Shown here in pieces: positions 24,314 to 32,958 of a DNA stretch of 37,144 nucleotides. The stretch lies in assembly GCA_021780495.1 (NCBI GenBank), contig JAJXYO010000041.1, positions 1 to 37,144 of the forward strand. The letters are read 5' to 3'. Each line of letters starts with the position of its first letter. Position 1 is the stretch's first letter. This stretch comes from Deltaproteobacteria bacterium (lineage in GTDB: Bacteria; Desulfobacterota; Desulfuromonadia; Geobacterales; Pseudopelobacteraceae). Both the position numbers and the translations under genes were made by a program. Below the pieces are notes generated by a model. It was not told the origin of the DNA, did not search any database, and saw only the letters and a list, made by a program, of their open reading frames with translations.

Positions 24314-25711
24314 ATGGGACTTAGTGCAGCTTTGGAGATAGGCAAGAACGGTCTCAATATTTATAGCATTGCTCAGAACGTGACCGGTGAGAATATCGCC
24401 AACGTGAACACGCCGGGGTATTCGCGCCAGAAAGTGGTTCTTGAGTCCGCGCCATCGACTACGGCAAACGGCTTCCCCCTGGGCACCGGGGTTAAGATTA
24501 CCTCGATACAGCGTTACTACGATGGATTGTTGCAGCAACAGCTCGTTAATTCCCAGACGACTCAGGGCTTTGATACGACAAAGTCCACCGTATTGCAGCA
24601 GGTTGAGCCTTCTTTCAACGAGGTTGCCAATGACGGTATCGGAACGGCGGTCGCCAACTACTTCAGCGCCTGGCAGGACTTAACCCTCAATCCGGGCGGC
24701 TCTTCGGAGCGTCAGGTGGTTATGACCCGAGCTCAGATACTGACGGATAATTTCCACTCGGTCAGCAAGGCTCTCAATGACTCTATTTCCACTCAGAATG
24801 CATCGTTAGTCCCCCTGACGGCCAGTATCAACAGCACCATTAACAATATTGCCAAACTGAACGGGCAGATAAAAAGCACTGAACTGGTGAATGGTAACGC
24901 CAATGAAATGAGGGATCAGCGCGACCAGCTGATACGGAATCTTTCCTCGCAAATAGGGATTTCCTTTACCGAGAACAGTGATGGTACGACAGACGTCAAA
25001 TATGCCGACACCGGCGCCGCCCTGGTCACCGGTACAACGGCCGGGGCTTTTTCGCTCGATACAACAAATCCGAACAGCTCTGTTGTCCAGTTGACTCCCG
25101 CTGGCGGTGCCTTGACAACGGTAACTCCCACGACCGGTCAGCTTGGCGCGACCGTGGCGTTGCGTGACACGATCATACCTGGTTACCTGAGCCAGATTGA
25201 CACGCTGGCCAAGTCGATTACCGATGCAGTCAATACCGTGCATTCCACTGGCTTCAGCCCGACAGGCGGCACCGGTCAGAACTTTTTCACACCTCAGGCT
25301 GCAGTTGCCGGCTCGGCGGCAGCTTTTTCAATCGATCCCGGGCTGAATGTCAACACCATTGCAGCTTCAGGTAATGCCCTACTGCCCGGTGACAACAGCA
25401 ATGCACTGGCTATTGCCCAGTTAACCAACGCTTCCACCGTACCATCCGGAGCCCCCTCGGCAACCTTCAGCAGCTTCTACAGTAGCCTCGTCAGTAAAGT
25501 AGGCCTGGACGTAGCGTCCAGCAAAACGACGGTGTCTCAGGACGAGGCCTTTACCAACCAATTGTCGACCCTGCGCGAGTCGAATTCCGGGGTTTCACTG
25601 GACGAAGAACTAACCAATCTTATTAAGTACCAGCAGTCATACCAGGCTTCGGCCAAACTGATCACCACGGCCACTGCCATGATGGACACAGCCCTTGGAA
25701 TGATTCAATAG
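24314..25711 (+). CDS. flgK: hook-associated protein FlgK (HAP1)
   Basis: FlgK is the first junction protein between hook and filament. The 465-residue product has the N-terminal axial motif NVTGENIANVNTPGYSRQ, the helical D1 segments with YFSAWQDLTLNPGGSSERQV, and the C-terminal D0 helix with SGVSLDEELTNLIKYQQSYQ. It is shorter than enteric FlgK (about 547 residues), mainly in the middle. AGGGAGG lies directly before the ATG. Confidence 0.96.
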   Translation: MGLSAALEIGKNGLNIYSIAQNVTGENIANVNTPGYSRQKVVLESAPSTTANGFPLGTGVKITSIQRYYDGLLQQQLVNSQTTQGFDTTKSTVLQQVEPSFNEVANDGIGTAVANYFSAWQDLTLNPGGSSERQVVMTRAQILTDNFHSVSKALNDSISTQNASLVPLTASINSTINNIAKLNGQIKSTELVNGNANEMRDQRDQLIRNLSSQIGISFTENSDGTTDVKYADTGAALVTGTTAGAFSLDTTNPNSSVVQLTPAGGALTTVTPTTGQLGATVALRDTIIPGYLSQIDTLAKSITDAVNTVHSTGFSPTGGTGQNFFTPQAAVAGSAAAFSIDPGLNVNTIAASGNALLPGDNSNALAIAQLTNASTVPSGAPSATFSSFYSSLVSKVGLDVASSKTTVSQDEAFTNQLSTLRESNSGVSLDEELTNLIKYQQSYQASAKLITTATAMMDTALGMIQ

Positions 25712-25718
25712 TACGTTA

Positions 25719-25754
25719 GAAATCATCTCGTGCGGTTTTTAGCAGAATGATTTC
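25719..25754 (+). repeat. inverted repeat between flgK and flgL
   Basis: GAAATCAT (25719-25726) and ATGATTTC (25747-25754) form a perfect 8-bp stem, with an inner TGC/GCA pairing (25731-25733 with 25742-25744) across a T-rich loop. It lies 8 nt after the flgK stop and leaves the flgL ribosome binding site (GAGGAG) free. Confidence 0.5.
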
Positions 25755-25797
25755 GTAAACACACTATCCCGCTTATCAGGATGAGGAGAAATTCCCA

Positions 25798-26712
25798 ATG
25801 CGCATTACGCAAAACATGACGTCGGAAAACTCACTCTACAATATCCAAAAGGGGCAAGAACGGCTTAATAACCTACAGGAATCGATATCGTCGGGGCAAA
25901 AAGTCAACCGTCCGAGCGATGACCCGATTGCCAGCCAGCTCCTGGTACAAATCGGAGACAAGCTCAAATCCATCGACCAGTACTCCAGCAATATTGACAA
26001 ATCCACCACCTGGTTGAACTATACGAGTACTGCCTTGCAAGGCATGTCGGATATCATTACCCAGGCTAATAAAGTGGCGGGTACCATCAACACCGGCAGC
26101 AGTGATCCCGGCATCCGCCAGAGCGCACATGACCAGCTGGTTGACCTTAAAAAGCAGATTGTTGATATGGCAAATACCCAGTTCGGAGATCAGTATATCT
26201 TTGCAGGGGCCAACAATACTACCCCGCCTTTCAGCAATGCGAACAACAACTATGGCGGCGATAGTACGCAGTTGTCAGTCGAGATTGCCCAGAATACCAC
26301 CCAGACATTAAATGTCACGGGTGACCGGCTGCTCAAGGGCACTGGTGCGAGTCCAAGTTATGGTTCCATAGATATTCTTAAAACATTTGACGACCTGATT
26401 GCAGCGGTTGGAGACAATGTTACGCCAAGTAACGTGCCGGCGATTTCGCAGGGTTCTCAAGATTTGCAGGATGGGGCGAAGCAGCTTAATATCGCCACCA
26501 GCGATATCCTGTCTCGGACGACCCGGCTGGGCAGTATGAGTAAACTCAATGACAACAACAAAAACACCCTGCTTTCGATCGCCTCCAACACTCAGAACGT
26601 TGATCTTGCTGCATTGGGAGTTGAGCTGAACAACCAGACCACAGCGTTTAATGCCTCATTATCGGCTACTGCTAAAATCTCCCAAATGTCGCTGCTTAAT
26701 TACCTGCCGTAG
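25798..26712 (+). CDS. flgL: hook-associated protein FlgL (HAP3)
   Basis: FlgL is the second junction protein, structurally related to flagellin. The 304-residue product has the flagellin-like N-terminus MRITQNMTSENSLYNIQ and RPSDDPIASQLLVQI, the FlgL core ANTQFGDQYIFAGANNTTPP, and a C-terminal helix ending in SLLNYLP. It is the last gene of the flagellar block, followed by a strong terminator. csrA and fliW, which often follow flgL in related clusters, are absent. Confidence 0.95.
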   Translation: MRITQNMTSENSLYNIQKGQERLNNLQESISSGQKVNRPSDDPIASQLLVQIGDKLKSIDQYSSNIDKSTTWLNYTSTALQGMSDIITQANKVAGTINTGSSDPGIRQSAHDQLVDLKKQIVDMANTQFGDQYIFAGANNTTPPFSNANNNYGGDSTQLSVEIAQNTTQTLNVTGDRLLKGTGASPSYGSIDILKTFDDLIAAVGDNVTPSNVPAISQGSQDLQDGAKQLNIATSDILSRTTRLGSMSKLNDNNKNTLLSIASNTQNVDLAALGVELNNQTTAFNASLSATAKISQMSLLNYLP

Positions 26713-26728
26713 CAGATCACATCATATG

Positions 26729-26768
26729 AATGAAAGAGGCGCGGCCGAACGGTCGCGCCTCTTTCATT
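26729..26768. terminator. bidirectional intrinsic terminator between flgL and the helicase gene
   Basis: Bases 26729-26746 pair with 26751-26768 as an 18-bp stem with a single G-T wobble and a GAAC tetraloop. The GC-rich core (GAGGCGCG/CGCGCCTC) is flanked by AATGAAA on the left and TTTCATT on the right, so it can act on both strands. It lies between two convergent genes, exactly where such an element is expected. Confidence 0.9.
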
Positions 26769-26895
26769 ACGCCGCCCATCTCAATGCCGGACCGCAGGAA
26801 GCTGCGTAGTCCCATCCAGGGGGAGAGAATCCGCAGCACAGGCCGGAATTTATGCGCTCACGCTGCAGGATCTTCTGGCCCCCGCATAGCTCCCA

Positions 26896-29106
26896 CTAGA
26901 CCCGCTCCAGTCCCGCAAAGCGCAGCAGAAGCTTTTTCGGACCGGCAGAACTGAACCAGACGATGGCTTTCTGACCTTCGCCATCCCCCTCGATCTTGCG
27001 GATGGTGCCGACGCCGAACTTGGCGTGTCGCACCTTCATGCCGATGAAAACGCCATCGTGCTCGTCGGGTGGCTCAGGAACAATCTCGATCTCGTTGGAA
27101 ATGGTGTGGCTGACGGCAGACAGATTGTGGTTCGGATAGGGGGTTGCGTGTGCCGCCGGGCGGTTACTCGATTGGAACATTGTGTTGCCACTGTCCTCGA
27201 TCAGTTCGGCCGGTATATCCTTTAGAAAACGCGAGGGCAGATTGATCTGCTCCTGGCCGAACAGGTAGCGCCGTCGGGCATTGAGCAGGTAGAGCCGTTC
27301 GCGGGCCCGGGTCATGCCGACGTAGCACAGCCGCCGTTCCTCTTCCATGCCGTCCAGATCATCCAGGGCGCGGACATGGGGAAAGAGCCGCTCCTCCATG
27401 CCGATCATGAAGACCGCTCTGAACTCCAAGCCTTTGGCTGCGTGCAGGGTCATCAGGGTCACGGAAGGTTTCCCGGTTTCCCCCTGCTCTAGATCAGAAA
27501 CCAGCGAGACCTGTTCCAGGAACTCGGACAGTCCGGATTCGGGGTTCTTTTCAACGAACTCCTCCATACCTGCCAGAAGCTGTTCCAGGTTTTCCAGCCG
27601 CTCGGCATCCTCCGGGTCACGACTCTCTTTTAGTCGCGTCAGGTAGCCGCTCTCCTGCATGACGATCTGGGCAAGTTGTGGCAGTTCGAGCTGGCCGGAC
27701 TGTTCCCGGAAGTCATCCAACATGGCGCTAAAACCGGCTATCTTACCGCGTGGGCTGGCTGTGAGCAGTCCATCCCTGGTTGCCTGCTGCATGGCTTCGT
27801 TGAAGGTGATACCCTCGCGGCCCGCCAGTTCTGAAATCTTGTCGATCGTGGTGTGGCCGATGCCTCGTGCCGGTACATTGATGATCCGTTTCAGCGAGAC
27901 CTCGTCGGAGGGATTATCGAGGACGCGCAGATAAGCCAGGATATCCTTGACCTCCAGGCGGGCATAGAAACGAACGCCTCCGACGATGTGGTAGGGCAGC
28001 GCCTCGCCCACCAGCGATTCCTCTACCAGACGTGACTGGGCGTTGGTACGGTAGAATACAGCCATCTCCTCCAGCGGTACACCGCCTGAGCGGAGCCGGC
28101 TGATCTCGCGACAGACAAAACGCGCCTCTTCTCGGTCCGATTCGACCCGCTCGTAGCGGATCTTTTCACCGGGCGGGTTTTCGGTCCAGAGGGTCTTCCC
28201 CTTGCGTCCGAAGTTCTGTTTGACCACTGCACCGGCTGCCGCCAGGATGGTAGCGGTGGAGCGGTAATTCTGCTCCAGACGAACGACCCGGACACCGGGA
28301 AAATCCTTCTCGAACTCCAGGATGTTGCGGATGTCGGCGCCGCGCCAGGAGTAGATCGACTGGTCGTCGTCACCGACCACGCACAGGTTCCTTCTTTCTC
28401 CGGCCAGCAATCGAATCAGGTGGTACTGCACCGGGTTGGTATCCTGATACTCGTCCACCATAATATACTGAAAGCGGTCCTGGTACTGACGACGAACCTC
28501 CGGAAAATCGGATAGCAGGCGGACGGTCTGGATCATCATATCCCCGAAATCCAGGGCATTGCACTTTTTCAGGCGTTCCTGATAGGCGGCGTAGATCTGG
28601 ACAATTCTGGCATTGTAGATATCCCCGGTGCCCACGGAGTCGATATCTTCGGGGAACAACCCGCGATTTTTGTAGTCGTCAATGCGGGCGCCAACGGCCT
28701 TGGGAGAATATTTCTTCTCGTCCAGATTCAATTCTTTAAGAACGTCCTTCAGCAGTCGCTCCGAATCGCGATCATCATAGATGGCAAAGGAAGCCAGGTA
28801 TCCCAGATGATGGATGTCGCGGCGCAGGATGCGGCCGCAGGCGGCATGAAAGGTGGCGATCAGCGGGGTGTCGCGTCCTCCCAGCAGCCGCTGCACCCGC
28901 TCGGCCATCTCCCGGGCGGCCTTATTGGTGAAGGTCACGGCCAGGATATTCCAGGGGCGGATGCCGCAGTTGTGGATGAGATGGGCGATACGGTGGGTAA
29001 TGACCCGTGTTTTGCCAGATCCAGCACCAGCCAGGATCAGAAGTGGTCCCTGATCGTGCAGTACGGCTTCTTTCTGGGGCGGGTTGAGGTGTCTTGTGAA
29101 ATCCAT
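26896..29106 (-). CDS. pcrA: UvrD/PcrA-type superfamily 1A DNA helicase
   Basis: This is an ATP-dependent 3'-to-5' DNA helicase acting in repair, replication restart and removal of stalled RNA polymerase. The 736-residue product has Walker A GAGSGKT at residues 27-33, DEYQDT at 218-223, QSIYSWRGAD (motif III), and LMTLHAAKGLEF (motif V). It ends in a PcrA-type C-terminal Tudor-like domain (FIGMKVRHAKFGVGTIRKIE). Whether to call it uvrD or pcrA is a matter of naming; the C-terminus favours PcrA. The ATG at 29106 opens directly at the conserved N-terminus (LNPPQKEAV). A TTG at 29142 has no ribosome binding site, and neither does the ATG. Confidence 0.94.
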   Translation of the reverse strand: MDFTRHLNPPQKEAVLHDQGPLLILAGAGSGKTRVITHRIAHLIHNCGIRPWNILAVTFTNKAAREMAERVQRLLGGRDTPLIATFHAACGRILRRDIHHLGYLASFAIYDDRDSERLLKDVLKELNLDEKKYSPKAVGARIDDYKNRGLFPEDIDSVGTGDIYNARIVQIYAAYQERLKKCNALDFGDMMIQTVRLLSDFPEVRRQYQDRFQYIMVDEYQDTNPVQYHLIRLLAGERRNLCVVGDDDQSIYSWRGADIRNILEFEKDFPGVRVVRLEQNYRSTATILAAAGAVVKQNFGRKGKTLWTENPPGEKIRYERVESDREEARFVCREISRLRSGGVPLEEMAVFYRTNAQSRLVEESLVGEALPYHIVGGVRFYARLEVKDILAYLRVLDNPSDEVSLKRIINVPARGIGHTTIDKISELAGREGITFNEAMQQATRDGLLTASPRGKIAGFSAMLDDFREQSGQLELPQLAQIVMQESGYLTRLKESRDPEDAERLENLEQLLAGMEEFVEKNPESGLSEFLEQVSLVSDLEQGETGKPSVTLMTLHAAKGLEFRAVFMIGMEERLFPHVRALDDLDGMEEERRLCYVGMTRARERLYLLNARRRYLFGQEQINLPSRFLKDIPAELIEDSGNTMFQSSNRPAAHATPYPNHNLSAVSHTISNEIEIVPEPPDEHDGVFIGMKVRHAKFGVGTIRKIEGDGEGQKAIVWFSSAGPKKLLLRFAGLERV

Positions 29107-29113
29107 GCATTCA

Positions 29114-29142
29114 GTTTTAGACGTTCGGGCTGGCAGCGTCAA
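29114..29142 (-). promoter_or_regulatory. candidate promoter of the helicase gene
   Basis: On the minus strand TTGACG (complement of 29137-29142), a 17-bp spacer and TAAAAC (complement of 29114-29119) resemble a sigma-70 promoter. The expected transcription start falls on or next to the ATG at 29106. Together with the lack of a ribosome binding site this suggests a leaderless message. Confidence 0.35.
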
Positions 29143-29256
29143 GGGTAAAGGAACCGATGTGACCTTTGGGACCCGGTGCCATTAGGCCGGCAAACGTCAA
29201 CGGTTCTGAGCAATGTGAGATAACATCAGCTGGAAATAAGTTGGCGCGCGAATGGA

Positions 29257-29793
29257 TCAGTAATGTTCCTCAACCAGCTCGAAGTAAGCCTGGGGATGCT
29301 TGCAAACCGGACAGATCTTGTGAGCCTCGGTTCCCTCATGCACATAACCGCAGTTGCGGCATCTCCAGCGGGCCGGTTCGTTGCTGGTGAAAAATGTGCC
29401 TGATTCCAGCTCCTCAAGCAGTTTCAGGTAGCGCTCCTTGTGGGTCGCTTCAATCTTGCCGATGGCCTCCATCATGAAGGCGATTTCCGGGAAGCCCTCT
29501 TCCTTGGCCTCACGGGCCATACGCGGATACATATCGATGCTTTCGTCCAGTTCTCCGGCCGCAGCGGCACGCAGGTTGTCAGCGGTTGTGCCGATGCCGG
29601 CCAGATGTTTGAAGTGCAGTTTGGCGTGTTCCTTCTCATTCTCGGCGGTCTCCAGGAAGAAGGCAGCGATCTTTTCGTAACCTTCCTTCTTTGCGACCGA
29701 AGCAAAATAGGTGTACTTGTTGCGGGCCTGGGATTCGCCGGCAAACGCGTCCTTCAGGTTTTGTTCCGTTTTTGTCCCCTTGATGTCAGGCAT
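29257..29793 (-). CDS. rbr: rubrerythrin
   Basis: Rubrerythrin is a cytoplasmic non-heme diiron peroxidase that reduces hydrogen peroxide in anaerobes. The 178-residue product has the ferritin-like diiron domain (E20 in FAGESQARNKY, E53 and H56, E115 and H118) and a C-terminal rubredoxin-like Fe(SCys)4 domain with cysteines C145, C148, C161 and C164. Length and order match classical rubrerythrin. A clear AGGAGG site precedes the ATG. It fits oxidative protection in a strict anaerobe. Confidence 0.97.
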   Translation of the reverse strand: MPDIKGTKTEQNLKDAFAGESQARNKYTYFASVAKKEGYEKIAAFFLETAENEKEHAKLHFKHLAGIGTTADNLRAAAAGELDESIDMYPRMAREAKEEGFPEIAFMMEAIGKIEATHKERYLKLLEELESGTFFTSNEPARWRCRNCGYVHEGTEAHKICPVCKHPQAYFELVEEHY

Positions 29794-29829
29794 GCTGTAT
29801 TCCTCCTGGGATTGGTTTCAATTGCTAAT

Positions 29830-29858
29830 TGTATAGACGACAACGCCATGATTGTAAA
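29830..29858 (-). promoter_or_regulatory. candidate sigma-70 promoter of rubrerythrin
   Basis: On the minus strand TTTACA (complement of 29853-29858) is followed after exactly 17 bp by TATACA (complement of 29830-29835), 36 nt before the rubrerythrin start. The -35 box matches five of six positions and the -10 box four of six. No obvious PerR-type palindrome was seen. Confidence 0.5.
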
Positions 29859-29902
29859 GGCCGGCCGCGTAAAAAAGCGTGGCGATTTTTATCCTGGAAA
29901 AC

Positions 29903-30880
29903 ATGCTGCGGTATGCTTATGATCATACAATGGATAGCGCAGCCAAACAGATTTCGATCGCTGATGATGACTGGGTGAGGATCAAGCCAGAGCTGATCGA
30001 CGAATCCTTCCTCAATTTGACATCCCAGCACACACGACTATGGAGTCTTGTGCTGGATGCACGCTTCATCCCCTGTCAGATCCGGGAAACCTCGGGAGAA
30101 TGGCTGTTGTTGGTGCCGCCGTACCGGTTTGACGAAGCATGTGTGGAATTGCGGCGTTTTGAACGCGAAAATCATCACTGGCCGCCTGTACCTCCATTGC
30201 CGCGGCCAATGATAGAAAATAACCTGGCGACGTTTTCCGTATTACTCGTTCTGGCAGTTTTCTACAATATAACCCGCCTGGACGTAACTGCTATGGATGG
30301 AATCCCTATCGACTGGGAACGTAGCGGCAGCGCACACGCCGGAAAGATTCTCAATGGCGAATGGTGGCGTCTTGTAACGGCGTTGACGCTGCATACCGAT
30401 GCGCTGCATCTGATCAGCAACCTTACTATTGGAGGCGTGTTCGTGTTGTTGCTCTGCCGCGAGTTGGGCTCGGGGTTGGCGTGGACATTGATGCTGTCAG
30501 CTGGTGCTGCAGGAAATCTCTGCAACGCCCTGCTGCAATCCCGGCAGCATGATTCCGTGGGTTCTTCCACGGCAGTGTTTGGCGTTGTCGGCATCCTCTC
30601 TGCCCTGAGTCTGGTGCGGTATCGCCATTATTTGCGGCGGCGCTGGCCATTGCCAGTGGCATCAGCACTGGCGCTGCTTTCATTCCTCGGCACCGAAGGG
30701 AAGAATGCCGATCTGGGTGCACATCTTTTCGGATTCCTGGCGGGGGTTGTGATCGGGTTGATAACGGAGATTCTGATTAGCCGCTATGGTCAGCCAAGCC
30801 GCTGGCTCAACGCTCTGTTGGCGCTTTTAGGCGGTATAATTGTAGTAACGGCCTGGATGATGGCGCTGGCATCCGGATAA
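29903..30880 (+). CDS. rhomboid family intramembrane serine protease
   Basis: Rhomboids cleave transmembrane segments of other proteins. With the ATG at 29903 the product is 325 residues: a soluble N-terminal region of about 100 residues without clear relatives, then six or seven membrane segments. The catalytic serine is in GSST (S222, a variant of GXSG), the catalytic histidine is H274 in GAHLFGFLAG, and the conserved H--L-HLISN element (H169 and N173 region) lies in the second membrane helix. GTG at 29879 and ATG at 29930 are alternative starts; none has a strong ribosome binding site. Substrates are unknown. It is divergent from rubrerythrin. Confidence 0.88.
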   Translation: MLRYAYDHTMDSAAKQISIADDDWVRIKPELIDESFLNLTSQHTRLWSLVLDARFIPCQIRETSGEWLLLVPPYRFDEACVELRRFERENHHWPPVPPLPRPMIENNLATFSVLLVLAVFYNITRLDVTAMDGIPIDWERSGSAHAGKILNGEWWRLVTALTLHTDALHLISNLTIGGVFVLLLCRELGSGLAWTLMLSAGAAGNLCNALLQSRQHDSVGSSTAVFGVVGILSALSLVRYRHYLRRRWPLPVASALALLSFLGTEGKNADLGAHLFGFLAGVVIGLITEILISRYGQPSRWLNALLALLGGIIVVTAWMMALASG

Positions 30881-31047
30881 TTTCCCTGAGTAGTACCTCC
30901 CGAATCGTTCAGATTGCGTCACGGAACGAGGTTGAAAGAGGCTGGCTGTAGTAATATTGTAAAATAATAACTTTGTGCAAAGCCGTGATAATCGTTACGT
31001 GAAAGGGGTAAATGTCTTTTGGCGCAGTCGTTAGTGTAAACATTTTA

Positions 31048-31076
31048 TTGCATTATTGCCGCGTATTGTTTATATC
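31048..31076 (+). promoter_or_regulatory. weak candidate promoter of the porin-cytochrome operon
   Basis: TTGCAT at 31048-31053 and TATATC at 31071-31076 are separated by 17 bp, about 50 bp before the porin ATG. Each box matches the sigma-70 consensus only partly. The 246-bp gap from 30881 to 31126 is AT-rich, contains a small CTTTG/CAAAG inverted repeat at 30971-30982, and shows no GG-N10-GC sigma-54 pattern. Confidence 0.25.
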
Positions 31077-31126
31077 ATGAAGCAAATCCTACAAAGGCTT
31101 TCTCACCACACTACAGGAGCGCCTTC

Positions 31127-32473
31127 ATGAAACTGTCATGTACAAGTCTGATCTCCACCTGTTTCCTCCTGGCCCTTCCGGGGGTCGCACTTTCGGCGGA
31201 AGTATCCGTTGATGCAACCGCAATCGTCCGTTTTGAACAGCGTGCAAACACCGGCTTTCCGAAGCAGGATCTTGCACCGGCCACACAATTTCTGGGGCTG
31301 GATGTGAACAAGCTGGGCGATGGCAATCTTTCACTGCATGTATCCGGGTGGGGCCGCGAAGATATCCTGGATAAAAGTTACTACAACAACGACCAGGCAG
31401 TCGGCAGCTTGACGTATGGCTACCTACAGTACCGCTTTAACAGGGCTGCAGATGCCCGTCTGGGACGTTTTTTTGTGCATGAGGGTGCCGTAAACGAGCA
31501 GGTAGACGGTTTGAGTCTTCGTTCCGACCTGCCGCTCGGTTTTGGCGTATCGGTTTTTGGCGGCGCCAATGTCCATACCCAACATCTGGCTAACGAAAAC
31601 ACCGATGGCAAAGGCGATGCCATCACTGGCGGCCGGATCAACTATCGCTACAAGGGGATGCTGGAACTGGGCGCTTCAGGTGTGTACGAATCCAAAGCCC
31701 CGACACTTACGGATCCTGCTCATGTTGCCTTGCTGAATGGAGGTAAGCTGGGTGACCATCGTCTGATAGGCGGCGATGTCTGGTTCAGTCCATTCAGAAT
31801 GGTCGAAGTCATGGGTCATACTACGTATAATCCCGAGACCCGCGGGGTTGCCGAGCATACCTATCTGCTGAACGTAAAGCCGGTGCAGCACCTGGTATTG
31901 ACGGGCGAATTCAACGAGCACCGCGAACGGAACTTCTTTTTCGGCTCGGCTATGTTTGCCAGTCTTCTCAACGACCTGAATGAAAAATCCCGCTCGATTG
32001 GTGGCAGCGCCTCCTACGAAATTTCACAAGCGCTTGAAGTGGCCGCCGACTACAAACACTTTACGCGAGATGCTGGTAACGCCGATCGTTCAGGCGGTGA
32101 CATCAGGTTATCTTTCCTGGACAATTCCGTACGAAGCGGTCTCGGGTATCATTACGTTCGTATCAGCAAGGATTTCGTAAATGTAATGGGTACCCCCATG
32201 GACTCTTATCATGAGATGCGTGTCTATGCTATGCACGACACCAAAAACTACTTCGCCGCCGTAGATCTGCTTGACTATCTCTTCCAGGAGAAAGTCAATA
32301 ACGAGCAGAACGCCTGGGAAGCGATGGCCTCTCTGGGCTATCACCTTACGCCTCAACTGGCAGTTTCAGGCGATTTCAGTTACGGCAGAAACCCCGAGTA
32401 TATAAGAGACATAAAAGGCCTTGTCCGTTTGACCTACAATATGACCTTTGATAGCAAAGGAGGGAAGAAATGA
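31127..32473 (+). CDS. outer-membrane beta-barrel protein of a porin-cytochrome conduit
   Basis: The 448-residue product has a signal peptide (cleavage near residue 24, ALSA/EV) and then runs of alternating hydrophobic and polar residues with aromatic ends throughout, as in large outer-membrane barrels. The last strand GLVRLTYNMTF is followed by a short basic tail. No heme motif is present. It is translationally coupled to a pentaheme lipoprotein and followed by a larger cytochrome, the layout of the Omb/Oma/Omc and Ext conduits of Geobacter. The inferred job is to hold cytochromes across the outer membrane. Assignment to a named Ext family would need a search. Confidence 0.75.
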   Translation: MKLSCTSLISTCFLLALPGVALSAEVSVDATAIVRFEQRANTGFPKQDLAPATQFLGLDVNKLGDGNLSLHVSGWGREDILDKSYYNNDQAVGSLTYGYLQYRFNRAADARLGRFFVHEGAVNEQVDGLSLRSDLPLGFGVSVFGGANVHTQHLANENTDGKGDAITGGRINYRYKGMLELGASGVYESKAPTLTDPAHVALLNGGKLGDHRLIGGDVWFSPFRMVEVMGHTTYNPETRGVAEHTYLLNVKPVQHLVLTGEFNEHRERNFFFGSAMFASLLNDLNEKSRSIGGSASYEISQALEVAADYKHFTRDAGNADRSGGDIRLSFLDNSVRSGLGYHYVRISKDFVNVMGTPMDSYHEMRVYAMHDTKNYFAAVDLLDYLFQEKVNNEQNAWEAMASLGYHLTPQLAVSGDFSYGRNPEYIRDIKGLVRLTYNMTFDSKGGKK

Positions 32474-32946
32474 GATTTTTCCAGGTAATGTTCCCCGCTC
32501 TGGCACTGGCCGGGTTGATGATTATACTTGCGGCCTGCGCCCAGATGAATGGCCTGCCGGGTCTGCCCGCTTCACACCCCGAGGCATTGTTGGCAGGCCA
32601 GCAGGTTAGTTGCGCCGAGTGTCACGAAGACCAGCAAAAAGGCACCATGAAGGCCTTTGATTCATTCAGCCATACCCCGGAGTTTGTAAAAAACCATCGT
32701 TTCTATGCTTCGTCCGACGAGCGCCTGTGTTCCACCTGTCACAAAAGCTCGTTTTGCAATGATTGCCATACCAATCAGGTTGAAATGAAACCGTCTCTGA
32801 GATATGGCAATCGCCCTGACCGAGAGATGCCACACCGCGGTAACTACATGACCATGCACCGAATTGAGGGCAAACTCGATCCTGCCAGCTGTTACCGTTG
32901 TCATGGTCGCGCCAATAACGAACGCTGCATCAGCTGCCACCAATAG
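32470..32946 (+). CDS. pentaheme c-type cytochrome lipoprotein
   Basis: The 158-residue product has a lipoprotein signal with lipobox LAAC (C23) and five CXXCH heme sites at residues 48-52, 87-91, 96-100, 141-145 and 153-157. Additional histidines (H68, H76, H122, H130) are available as distal ligands. The size and heme count resemble the small lipoprotein cytochromes of Geobacter Ext conduits such as ExtC. The ATG overlaps the porin stop by 4 nt, with GGAGGG upstream, so barrel and cytochrome are made together. Predicted location is the outer membrane; which side faces out cannot be read from sequence. Confidence 0.9.
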   Translation: MRFFQVMFPALALAGLMIILAACAQMNGLPGLPASHPEALLAGQQVSCAECHEDQQKGTMKAFDSFSHTPEFVKNHRFYASSDERLCSTCHKSSFCNDCHTNQVEMKPSLRYGNRPDREMPHRGNYMTMHRIEGKLDPASCYRCHGRANNERCISCHQ

Positions 32947-32958
32947 GAGACTAGAGAT

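Noticed and set aside
30971..30984. GCAAAGCC string resembling the core of a GEMM (cyclic dinucleotide) riboswitch upstream of the porin gene
   Set aside because: The flanking elements of the GEMM fold (GCAAACC-type segment, GNRA loop and receptor stem) are not found around it; it is probably part of a small CTTTG/CAAAG inverted repeat.
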